DNA of 64,000 nt, taken from NCBI GenBank assembly GCA_011754535.1, contig JAAQVN010000001.1:186001-250000 (forward strand), written 5' to 3'. The DNA comes from Enterobacter asburiae. GTDB taxonomy: Bacteria; Pseudomonadota; Gammaproteobacteria; Enterobacterales; Enterobacteriaceae. The position numbers were made by a program, and so were the translations under genes. A model generated the notes under the pieces. It was not told the DNA's origin. It made no database searches and was given only the letters and a program-made list of their open reading frames with translations. Position 1 is the stretch's first letter. Each line of letters starts with the position of its first letter. This document shows, piece after piece, positions 10,970-18,509 of this stretch.

Positions 10970-11710
10970 ATGACTATTAAATACAATTTACTCATCGCTG
11001 CCACGTTATTTGCAGCATCTTCAGCAATGGCCGGAGATTTTTCACTTGGAGCGGGGGCTGTATTTAATGAGTCTCCTTACAAAGGCTATAACGAAAATAC
11101 TACCGCAGTACCGTTAATTAGCTACGAAGGCGATCGTTTTTACGTTCGTCAGACCACCGGAGGATGGATCCTGTGGAAAGACGCAAAAAATGAATTCAGC
11201 CTGACCGCGTCGTGGATGCCGCTGCATTTCGATCCTGATGACAACGACGACCATCAGATGAAGCAGCTTGATGAGCGTAAAGCGTCAGCTTTCCTCGGCG
11301 GCGCGTACTACCGCCATGAAAGCTGGGGGTCGCTGAAAGTGGCGGTCTCGGGTGATGCCACGGATGAAAGCGGTGGCGTGGTGGGTGAGGTCTCTTACTT
11401 CCGTCCAATCAGGATGGAACGCCTGACCCTTACGCCCTCTGTCGGTATTTTCTATAGCGACGAGAGCTATAACGACTACTACTACGGCGTATCCGGCAGC
11501 GAGTCTCGCCGCTCAGGTCTGGATCAATACACCGCCGGTGACAGCTGGACGCCCTACGTTGGCCTGGCGGCTAAATATCAGTTAACCCAGAAGCTGTACC
11601 TCAACGCCAGCGCGGTCTACACCGTGTTGCCTGACGACGTGAAGAACAGCCCGATGATCGACCGCGACGACAGCTTCGCGCTGATGACCGGCCTGACCTG
11701 GCGTTTCTGA
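10970..11710 (+). CDS. MipA/OmpV-family outer-membrane protein
   Basis: A 246-residue outer-membrane beta-barrel of the MipA/OmpV family, with a signal peptide cleaved after about residue 21 (ATLFAASSAMA, then GDFSLG). The body alternates polar and hydrophobic residues and ends in the aromatic ALMTGLTWRF, as is typical for barrels recognised by the Bam complex. Family members include the MltA-interacting scaffold MipA and osmoregulated porin-like OmpV. This copy is not the mipA locus of E. coli, so its role is open. The divergent LysR gene suggests inducible expression. Confidence 0.85.
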   Translation: MTIKYNLLIAATLFAASSAMAGDFSLGAGAVFNESPYKGYNENTTAVPLISYEGDRFYVRQTTGGWILWKDAKNEFSLTASWMPLHFDPDDNDDHQMKQLDERKASAFLGGAYYRHESWGSLKVAVSGDATDESGGVVGEVSYFRPIRMERLTLTPSVGIFYSDESYNDYYYGVSGSESRRSGLDQYTAGDSWTPYVGLAAKYQLTQKLYLNASAVYTVLPDDVKNSPMIDRDDSFALMTGLTWRF

Positions 11711-11719
11711 TGCGGTAAA

Positions 11720-11752
11720 GCCGGGTGGCGGCGTTGCCTTGCCCGGCCTACG
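11720..11752. repeat. REP-like hairpin after the mipA-like gene
   Basis: GCCGGGTGGCGGCGTTGCC is followed by TTGCCCGGCCTACGA, a typical enterobacterial REP unit. It lies ten bases after the stop codon and may protect the 3' end of the transcript. Confidence 0.75.
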
Positions 11753-11896
11753 ATCGTGCCTGCATTTTTGTCTGCAATACAATGTATTCCTTTTTCATTT
11801 CTCGATGCTTCTTCCCGTTCCGTCAAAACACCGCTGCACTGATGTTCCTTGTGCGCTAATGTGATTTAACCCGGTAGTGATGGTGTGTATCATGTG

Positions 11897-11902
11897 TATA
11901 AT
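11897..11902 (+). promoter_or_regulatory. -10 element of the hicAB promoter
   Basis: A perfect TATAAT hexamer lies 18 bases before the hicA start. No good -35 box is visible at 17 bases. Repetitive GTATCATGTG/GTATAATCATG sequence around it could be where HicB binds for autoregulation. Confidence 0.5.
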
Positions 11903-11919
11903 CATGGAAGGATTGGGAA

Positions 11920-12105
11920 GTGAAAAGTGCGGATGTCATTACTGTTCTGATCGGCCACGGCTGGAAATGTGTCACAACGAAAGGAAGCCATCATCAGTTT
12001 CGCCATCCCGTGCAGAAAGGACTGGTTACCGTCCCACATCCTAAAAAGGATATTAAACCGGGCACGCTCGCGCAGATATGGCGGCAGGCGGGAATTAAAC
12101 ACTGA
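11920..12105 (+). CDS. hicA: HicA-family mRNA interferase toxin
   Basis: A 61-residue double-stranded-RNA-binding-fold protein, beginning MKSADVITVLIGHGWKCVTT. The conserved GSHHQFRHP supplies the catalytic histidine, followed by VTVPHPKKDIKPGTLAQIWRQAGI. HicA toxins cleave mRNA when released from HicB. The start is GTG at 11920, with AAGGA nine bases upstream. The gene ends 14 bases before hicB, the usual toxin-first order for this family. Confidence 0.93.
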   Translation: MKSADVITVLIGHGWKCVTTKGSHHQFRHPVQKGLVTVPHPKKDIKPGTLAQIWRQAGIKH

Positions 12106-12119
12106 TATCAGGAGTAGTT

Positions 12120-12524
12120 ATGTTTTATCCGGCTTACATTCATTCTGACACCGACGGCAGTGCCAGCGGCTTTTTCCCTGACGTTCCAGGCTGTTTTTTT
12201 GCAGGTGACTCCCTGGATGACGCATTTCAGGATGCACGTGAGGCGCTCACAGCGCACTTCGAAGCGCTGTTTGAAATGGATGAAGCATTGCCGCTCCCGG
12301 GTAATGTGGAAGCGCACCTGGAAAGTCACCCTGACAACTTCACTGGCGGGCAATGGCTGCTGGTGGATATTAATATGAAACAGTTCGACGGTAGGGCCGA
12401 GCGTATCAACATCACGATGCCTCGTCGTTTACTGATGAAGATTGATTCCTTTGTCAGCGAGCATCCGCAGTTCAGCAATCGAAGTGCGTTTCTGGCTGAG
12501 GCAGCACGTCGCGTGCTGCCATAG
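12120..12524 (+). CDS. hicB: HicB-family antitoxin
   Basis: A 134-residue antitoxin. The N-terminal degraded RNase-H-like fold has the family signature SGFFPDVPGCFFAGDSLDDA and neutralises HicA. The C-terminal ribbon-helix-helix (RINITMPRRLLMKIDSFVSE, then SNRSAFLAEAARRVL) binds DNA and should autoregulate the operon. AGGAG precedes the start by five bases. This is the longer HicB form with an RHH rather than an HTH tail. Confidence 0.94.
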   Translation: MFYPAYIHSDTDGSASGFFPDVPGCFFAGDSLDDAFQDAREALTAHFEALFEMDEALPLPGNVEAHLESHPDNFTGGQWLLVDINMKQFDGRAERINITMPRRLLMKIDSFVSEHPQFSNRSAFLAEAARRVLP

Positions 12525-12553
12525 CGTTCAACCTCTCCCGTGGGTGAGGCTAT

Positions 12554-14503
12554 TCAGCCTTCATCCACCCATATCCGCATTTCCCCTTCTCCCCGGTTAG
12601 CCCAGCTAAACCAGGGAATAAAGGTCAGCGTCCGGGGCTGACGCTGTACCGGCGAACGGTCGTACTGCCACAGCGCCTCCGTCTCCTTCGCGTGGCATCC
12701 GATCCCCTCCGCCTGAATCAGCATCTTGTGCGCGAAAATGCCTTTGCCTTCAAACACCCGGAACTCGCTCTCTCGTGGCAAGGAGAGGTTATGCAGGTTG
12801 GCGCCGTTATCCGCTTCTTCCAGGCAGTAAACCAGCGGGCCGCGCTGGAGCGCGACTTTACCCGCCTGCTGGCGCACCTGGGGGTTACCGTACACGCGGC
12901 GGACCGGCATCGGTAGCGTGAGGGTCAGGGTATCGCCTTCCTGCCAGCGGCGGCTGAGATAGAGGTATCCACGGGATATCTCGCCAGTCATGGCTTCGCC
13001 ATTCAGCGAAACAGCAGGTTCCGCACACCAGTCCGGTAGCCTGAGTGCCAGCGTATGGGTGACCGGAACCGGCGAGGTGATTTCGATCTTCACCTGCTCC
13101 TGCCACGGATAGTTACCGCTAATGCGCAGCTGTAGGGTGCTATCACCCACCGGAATGGCGACGTCGTTCCCCACGTACAGGTTGATCAACAGCGCATCCG
13201 GGCGAACGGTATAAATATAGTGCCCCAGCGAGGTCAGCACGCGGGCAATGTTCGGCGGGCAACAGGCGCAGCCGAACCAGCGCTGGCGCACCGGCTTCAC
13301 GTGGTCATAGATATGGTTAAAGGCCAGCGTTTTCGGATGCACCTCCAGCGGGTTCACGTAAAAGAAATGCTTACCGTCCAGCGCCATCCCGCCCAGCACC
13401 GTATTGTACAGCGCGCGCTCCATCACGTCGGCGTAGTGGCCGTCTGCCTCCATCTCCAGCATCCGGCGGGCAAACATCATCAGGCCAATGGAGGCGCAGC
13501 TTTCGGCATAGACCGTATCGTTGGGCAGATCGTAATCGCTGCTGAACGCCTCGCCGCTGCTCTGCGAGCCAATCCCGCCGGTAATGTACAGCTGGCGCTG
13601 CGCCATGTTGTTCCACAGCCGCAGACAGTCCTGCCGTTTACCCTCGTCATGACTCAGGCGCGCCAGGTGCGCCATGCCCGCCATCAGGTAGACGAAACGC
13701 ACCGCGTGGCCGATGGCCGTTTGCTGCTCGGCAAGCGGCTGATGCGCCTGGCTGTAGGCTTTGTCCTTGACCATCCACGCCGGGCCATAGGTGTTCCAGT
13801 AAGACGTTTTGCCGCGCTTCTCGTATTCGGTATCGTAGAAGTGAGGCTGCGCGCCGCGTTCTTCGATAAAGTATTTCACCAGATTGAGATAGCGCGGCTC
13901 CTGCGTGACATCGTACAGCCGCATCAGCGCCAGCTCGATTTCCGGATGGCCAGGGTAACCGTGCAGCTGTGTTTCGCCCGGGCCAAACACGCTGTCGATA
14001 TGGTCCGCCAGCCTGCACACCACGTCCAGCAGGCGACGTTTTCCGGTTCCCTGGAAATACGCCACGCCCGCTTCAATCATATGCCCGGCGCAGTACAGCT
14101 CGTGGCATTCGGCCAGATTCGTCCAGCGTTCCTCGGGGGCTTTTACCGTAAAGTAGGTATTGAGGTAGCCATCTTCACACTGCGCCGCCGCGACCAGCGA
14201 AATCACCTCGTCGGCGGTTTTTTCCAGTTCTGCATCCGGTTTCTGGCACAGCGACCACGCCACGGCTTCGAGCCATTTCGCCACGTCGCTGTCCTGAAAC
14301 ACCATCCCGTAGAACTCACCCTGTTCCAGACCGGCCGCGATGCGGAAGTTGGCGATGGCGTGGCTGGGTTCGGCCTCCGCCACGCGGTCGTTCAGCGCAT
14401 CCCACTGGTAGGGGATGACCACGTCCCGGACCAGCCGTTGATACTGCCCGAGAAACGGGTCGTTGATTTTCAGCTGGTGCAGATCGGGTTCCATTATGGA
14501 CAT
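12554..14503 (-). CDS. Glycoside hydrolase family 127, putative beta-L-arabinofuranosidase
   Basis: A 649-residue cytoplasmic enzyme with no signal peptide. It resembles GH127 (formerly DUF1680) proteins, with an alpha/alpha-barrel N-terminal part (residues about 60-400: DGYLNTYFTVK, ELYCAGHMIEAGVAYFQGTG, YITGGIGSQSSGEAF, YAESCASIGLMMFARRML). The zinc-cysteine cluster FGCACCPPNIARVL carries the catalytic cysteine of the family. A beta-sandwich C-terminus follows. The known activity is release of beta-L-arabinofuranose. The start at 14503 follows GAGGAG. The symporter gene ends 10 bases upstream, so the two form an operon. The substrate is inferred from family only. Confidence 0.87.
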   Translation of the reverse strand: MSIMEPDLHQLKINDPFLGQYQRLVRDVVIPYQWDALNDRVAEAEPSHAIANFRIAAGLEQGEFYGMVFQDSDVAKWLEAVAWSLCQKPDAELEKTADEVISLVAAAQCEDGYLNTYFTVKAPEERWTNLAECHELYCAGHMIEAGVAYFQGTGKRRLLDVVCRLADHIDSVFGPGETQLHGYPGHPEIELALMRLYDVTQEPRYLNLVKYFIEERGAQPHFYDTEYEKRGKTSYWNTYGPAWMVKDKAYSQAHQPLAEQQTAIGHAVRFVYLMAGMAHLARLSHDEGKRQDCLRLWNNMAQRQLYITGGIGSQSSGEAFSSDYDLPNDTVYAESCASIGLMMFARRMLEMEADGHYADVMERALYNTVLGGMALDGKHFFYVNPLEVHPKTLAFNHIYDHVKPVRQRWFGCACCPPNIARVLTSLGHYIYTVRPDALLINLYVGNDVAIPVGDSTLQLRISGNYPWQEQVKIEITSPVPVTHTLALRLPDWCAEPAVSLNGEAMTGEISRGYLYLSRRWQEGDTLTLTLPMPVRRVYGNPQVRQQAGKVALQRGPLVYCLEEADNGANLHNLSLPRESEFRVFEGKGIFAHKMLIQAEGIGCHAKETEALWQYDRSPVQRQPRTLTFIPWFSWANRGEGEMRIWVDEG

Positions 14504-14513
14504 AGCGTTCTCC

Positions 14514-15914
14514 TCAGGACGGTACGTGACGCTGGCGCAGATCGGTGGCAATGCGCGACATCACAGGGTTGTTAAGCCTGCACCAGCGGATAGCGACCGC
14601 CAGCAGCAGGTGGAAAAGGGCAGGCAGCAGCGTCTCCATGGCGGTGATCCCCTGCAATGAGGCTGGCGTCTGGTTGCCCGCGCCTGGCTGATAGGCCACG
14701 GCGATAAACACCAGGCTGATGATCCCGGCGCTGGACGCCCATGCGAGCTTGATGAAAAACAGGTTGAAGGCGAAGTTCATGCCCGAGGAGCGCACGCCGG
14801 TTTTCCATTCACCGTAGTCGTCGGCAAAGGCCATGAGCGAGAAGTGCAGCGGCAGAGTGAAGCCCAGGATCACGCCGTTGCTTAAAATGACGATCAGCCA
14901 TAGCGTCTGGTGCGCCGGGTCACCCGGCAGGAACCACATACCCACCGCAAGCGCCGCGAGCACCAGGTTGGTGTGGTAGTAGAGTTTGACGGTATCAATG
15001 CGGCGCGACAGCGGGCTGACGATCACCGCGCCCAGAATGGCGGCGAAGGTCACCATCGTGAAAAACAGCGAGGTGTATGCCGTGCTGCCTTGCAGCACGT
15101 AGGTGATGAAGTACATATAACCGCCGCCGCGAATATTGAAGACGTTGATCAGCAGGAACGACATCACCAGCATCAGCAGCAGCTGATCGTTTTTACGCAG
15201 GCCCGCCAGGTGCTCGCGCAGGGTGAATTTGCCCATCAGCGCCAGCGGGACGCGTTCGCGCACCCAGAAGAAGCAGCACAGGAACATCACCACGGCGATG
15301 GCGCACAGCACGCCAACGCCCAGCTGATAACCCCGGGCAGCATTGCCCTGGCCCAGCTCCGCGACCAGCCACGGCAGGCCAACGGAGACCAAAAAGCCCG
15401 CCACGCCGCACAGCACAAAGCGCCATGACTGGCAGGCGATCACCTCGTTGTGGCGGGTGGTCATGGTGTTAATCAGCGCGCAGTAGGGCACGTTGATGGC
15501 GGTATAGCCCACGGACAGCAGCAAATAGGTGCCGAACGCCCAGGCGATTTTCACGCTCATACTGGCGTCCGGGACGGTGAAGGTCAGTACGCCAACGATC
15601 CCGATGGGGAGCGCGACCCACAGCTGCCAGGGGCGAAAGCGTCCCCAGCGGCTCTGTGTGCGGTCAGCAATGACGCCCATCACCGGATCGGAAATGGCGT
15701 CAAACACGCGAAGGGCAATAAACAGCGTGCCCACCAGCGCAGGGGTGAGGCCAAATACATCGGTATAGAAAAAGGTCAGAAAGTTCATGATCAGGCAGGT
15801 AATCACCGTGCCGCCCGCATCGCCCAGGCCGTAGCCAATTTTCTCGCGGACGGACAGCAGGTCATCGACTTTCTGGTTTGCAACGTCTGCGTCTGTAATC
15901 GGGGTGGAAGTCAT
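14514..15914 (-). CDS. GPH-family sugar:cation symporter
   Basis: A 466-residue transporter of the glycoside-pentoside-hexuronide family, with about 12 membrane spans. Family marks include [15 protein letters not shown] near the N-terminus, [33 protein letters not shown] and [13 protein letters not shown]. It resembles YicJ and YihO. It probably brings the short arabinoside or other pentose glycoside in for the GH127 enzyme. The start at 15914 ([10 protein letters not shown]) has GAGGAG seven bases upstream; an in-frame ATG at 15974 lies in promoter DNA and is less likely. It is the first gene of the operon. Confidence 0.9.
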   Translation of the reverse strand: MTSTPITDADVANQKVDDLLSVREKIGYGLGDAGGTVITCLIMNFLTFFYTDVFGLTPALVGTLFIALRVFDAISDPVMGVIADRTQSRWGRFRPWQLWVALPIGIVGVLTFTVPDASMSVKIAWAFGTYLLLSVGYTAINVPYCALINTMTTRHNEVIACQSWRFVLCGVAGFLVSVGLPWLVAELGQGNAARGYQLGVGVLCAIAVVMFLCCFFWVRERVPLALMGKFTLREHLAGLRKNDQLLLMLVMSFLLINVFNIRGGGYMYFITYVLQGSTAYTSLFFTMVTFAAILGAVIVSPLSRRIDTVKLYYHTNLVLAALAVGMWFLPGDPAHQTLWLIVILSNGVILGFTLPLHFSLMAFADDYGEWKTGVRSSGMNFAFNLFFIKLAWASSAGIISLVFIAVAYQPGAGNQTPASLQGITAMETLLPALFHLLLAVAIRWCRLNNPVMSRIATDLRQRHVPS

Positions 15915-16020
15915 GGGTAACTCCTCGATAAACGATTTTTTATCGTATTTGTAGGTACCCCATTTATTCTGCATTCAACGGCCAGACCAACAAGGGAAGG
16001 GAAAAGTATAAAAAGGTGAC

Positions 16021-16087
16021 GATTCCGACCTGATGATGAAAATGTGATTCCGATCGGACAGTTGTTCGAATATTGATTAATAATCAA
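16021..16087. promoter_or_regulatory. Candidate operator of the GPH/GH127 operon
   Basis: In the 221-base divergent gap, GATTCCGA occurs twice in direct orientation at 16021-16028 and 16046-16053. This spacing is about 2.5 helical turns. TTGATTAATAATCAA, a perfect palindrome about an A, lies at 16073-16087. AraC-family activators usually bind direct repeats, so the pair is the likelier site for the adjacent regulator. Confidence 0.5.
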
Positions 16088-16135
16088 CGACTAAGTCGAA
16101 AATTAACGGTAATAAAAGCGGAATGGTGAATATCG

Positions 16136-16954
16136 ATGCTCGAATTATCCATAGCGCTTCCGGTTAAGGTCCAGAACGGCGGGTTGTTTATTTCCCGCGG
16201 AGTGGGCCGCCATCCTGCGCGAAAATTAACGTCATGGGAGATTATTTTTGTCGAAAAAGGGATATTAACGATCCAGGAAGAAAATCATATTTTTGACGTT
16301 AATGCAGGAGAGAGTTTGCTGCTCTGGCCGGGCCGTCGGCACGTAGGGGTGGAAGATTTTCCGGCGGACCTGCGCTTTTACTGGCTCCATTTTGAGGTGG
16401 AGCTGCCAGATTCATCGTTACCCAACGCCGCTCCTCTGGCAATAGAACAACACTGCCGCGTAAGGGATGCGGAATATGTGATTGCGCTATTTCGGCAATT
16501 CCTCAGCGAGCAGGAGAAATTACAGCGAAGTATGGCGCTGGAGATGATTTTATTATTGATTTTACAGCAGGTGTCCCGTTCGTCAGGATATGAAGATAAC
16601 GCGGATCAGGCCGGCGCGGCGATGGCCTGGAAGGCAAAACAGCTTATTCGCACGCAGTTTCATTTACCAATATCCACATCGCAGCTGGCAAAAGCGTTGC
16701 ACTGTAATGCAGATTATCTCGGGCGTGTATTTCGCCGGACTTTCCATTTAACCCTGACGGAGGCGATACATCGCCAGCGCGTCAGGGCGGCGGAAAAACT
16801 GCTGCTCAACGATTCTGCATCGTTAACCGAGGTCGCAACGCGCTGCGGCTTTAATGACGTGGGGTATTTCCGGCAGATATTTTCTAAGCATACCGGGTTA
16901 ACCCCCGCCGTCTGGAAACGGCGGTACTGTAAGGAGCATATTAACTCCGGTTGA
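16136..16954 (+). CDS. AraC-family transcriptional regulator of the GPH/GH127 operon
   Basis: A 272-residue AraC/XylS regulator. The N-terminal cupin sugar-binding domain (about 15-150) has the LLWPGRRHVG strand. Two C-terminal helix-turn-helix units (about 170-265) include ISTSQLAKALHCNADYLGRVF and SLTEVATRCGFNDVGYFRQIFSKHTGLTPAVWK. It is divergent from the symporter gene and most likely activates it in response to a pentose. The ribosome-binding site is weak. The sequence before the start is AT-rich. Confidence 0.88.
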   Translation: MLELSIALPVKVQNGGLFISRGVGRHPARKLTSWEIIFVEKGILTIQEENHIFDVNAGESLLLWPGRRHVGVEDFPADLRFYWLHFEVELPDSSLPNAAPLAIEQHCRVRDAEYVIALFRQFLSEQEKLQRSMALEMILLLILQQVSRSSGYEDNADQAGAAMAWKAKQLIRTQFHLPISTSQLAKALHCNADYLGRVFRRTFHLTLTEAIHRQRVRAAEKLLLNDSASLTEVATRCGFNDVGYFRQIFSKHTGLTPAVWKRRYCKEHINSG

Positions 16955-16967
16955 CCCGTGCCGGGGT

Positions 16968-17004
16968 CGCCAGATTAAGCCCGACCCGGCGGCATAATCT
17001 GGCG
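16968..17004. terminator. Hairpin between the araC-type gene and avtA
   Basis: CGCCAGATTA at 16968-16977 pairs perfectly with TAATCTGGCG at 16995-17004 across a 17-base loop. It lies between two convergent genes and could serve both. There is no clear T tract. Confidence 0.5.
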
Positions 17005-17011
17005 TAACGCG

Positions 17012-18268
17012 TTACTGACCGGCTTCGTGCCAGGCTTTTTCGATTTCTTCGGCGAGAATTTTGACGCCTGCTTCAATTTTTTCCGGATCGGGCACGTAGT
17101 TCATGCGCATGCACTGGTGAGTGTGCGGCCACGGCTTATCCAGACCCGGGAAGAAGTAATCGCCCGGCACCATCAGCACGCCGCGCTTTTTCAGGCGCTG
17201 GTAGAGCAGCTCGGTGGTAATCGGCAAATCCTTAAACCACAGCCAAAGGAAAATCGCCCCTTCAGGTTTATGGATCAGGCAGCGTTCTTCCGGTAAATAG
17301 CGGCGAAGCGTCGCGATTGTCTCCTGAACGCGTTGGAAATAGAACGGCTTGATCACTTCATTAGACAGACGCAGCAGGTCGTTGCGCTTAATCATTTCGC
17401 ACATCATCGCCGGGCCAATGCCGCCCGGTGAAAGGCTGATAATGCCGTTCATATTGGTAATAGCGGTGATGATTTTCTCGTTAGCGATGATGATGCCGCA
17501 GCGGCTGCCCGGCAGGCCCAGCTTGGAGAGGCTCATGCACAGGACAATGTTCGGGTTCCACAGCGGACGCGCTTCGCTGAAGATAATTCCCGGGAACGGC
17601 ACGCCGTAGGCGTTATCGATCACCAGCGGAATACCGTGCTGATTCGCGAGCGCATCCAGCTTCATCAGTTCGTCGTCGGTGATGACGTTGCCCGTTGGGT
17701 TAGTCGGGCGCGATACGCAGATCATCCCCGTCTCTTCACCAATATGCAGGTGTTCAAAATCGACGTGATATTTGAACTGGCCTTCCGGCAGCAGCTCGAT
17801 GTTCGGACGCGCGGAGACGAACAGATCCTCTTCCAGGCCGGAATCAGCGTAGCCGATGTACTCCGGTGCCAGCGGGAAGAGCACTTTTTTGGTCGTGCCG
17901 TCGGCGCGACGTCCTGCGAACAGGTTAAACAAGTAGAAAAACGCGCTCTGGCTGCCGTTTGTCAGTGCAATATTCTGTGGTTCGATATCCCAGCCCAGCT
18001 CTTCACGCAGCATTTTGGCAAGGAGAGTCAGCAGCTCGGTTTTACCCTGCGGACCGTCATAATTGCATAGCGCATCGGTCGCTTTACCGTTTTCCAGCAT
18101 CTGTGCGAGCAGTGTCTGGAAATAGGTCGTCATCTCCGGAATTTGCGCCGGGTTTCCGCCGCCGAGCATGATGGCGCCCGGAGTGCGCAGCCCGTCGTTG
18201 AGGTCCTCCATCAGGCGAGTAATGCCTGAATGGCGGGTGAATTTGTCGCCGAAAAGTGAAAACGTCAT
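17012..18268 (-). CDS. avtA: Valine--pyruvate aminotransferase
   Basis: A 418-residue PLP aminotransferase (fold type I) that makes alanine from pyruvate with valine as amino donor. It is close to E. coli AvtA (417 residues) throughout, with LGGGNPAQIPEM, the cofactor-phosphate turn NGSQSAFFYLF, SRPTNPTGNVITD and the lysine-bearing CMSLSKLGLPGSRCG. The start at 18268 (MTFSLFGDKF) is the E. coli start; the open frame upstream has no homology. malS lies upstream on the same strand, separated by GC-rich repeats. Confidence 0.97.
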   Translation of the reverse strand: MTFSLFGDKFTRHSGITRLMEDLNDGLRTPGAIMLGGGNPAQIPEMTTYFQTLLAQMLENGKATDALCNYDGPQGKTELLTLLAKMLREELGWDIEPQNIALTNGSQSAFFYLFNLFAGRRADGTTKKVLFPLAPEYIGYADSGLEEDLFVSARPNIELLPEGQFKYHVDFEHLHIGEETGMICVSRPTNPTGNVITDDELMKLDALANQHGIPLVIDNAYGVPFPGIIFSEARPLWNPNIVLCMSLSKLGLPGSRCGIIIANEKIITAITNMNGIISLSPGGIGPAMMCEMIKRNDLLRLSNEVIKPFYFQRVQETIATLRRYLPEERCLIHKPEGAIFLWLWFKDLPITTELLYQRLKKRGVLMVPGDYFFPGLDKPWPHTHQCMRMNYVPDPEKIEAGVKILAEEIEKAWHEAGQ

Positions 18269-18410
18269 AGCAGGTGTTCTATCGAGCTTATTTTGAAAGT
18301 GGGTAACCATAACGCTAGCACCGTGCTGGTGCAAATCGGGGGATGTGGTCGGATTTGTCGTTTTATATGGTAGGTTTGGATTTGTGTAGTGAATAGTTCT
18401 GGTTGAATTC

Positions 18411-18503
18411 CCCTCACCCCGGCCCTCTCCCCAAAGGGGAGAGGGTGAAAGACTGCACCGTGCAATCCCCTCTCCCCTCTGGGGAGAGGGTTAGGGTGAG
18501 GGG
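18411..18503. repeat. Inverted pair of GC-rich palindromic repeats between malS and avtA
   Basis: One unit (18411-18448) reads CCCTCACCCCGGCCCTCTCC, then a GGGGAGAGGG arm. The second (18467-18503) is the inverse, with CCCCTCTCCCC paired to GGGGAGAGGG and ending GGGTGAGGGG. Together they form two hairpins in head-to-head arrangement, like a BIME. They lie just 3' of malS and upstream of avtA. Confidence 0.8.
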
Positions 18504-18509
18504 TATGAT

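Noticed and set aside
13220..14575. 451-codon plus-strand frame opposite the GH127 gene
   Set aside because: The GH127 reading has clear family motifs, a ribosome-binding site and operon context. The opposite frame has none.
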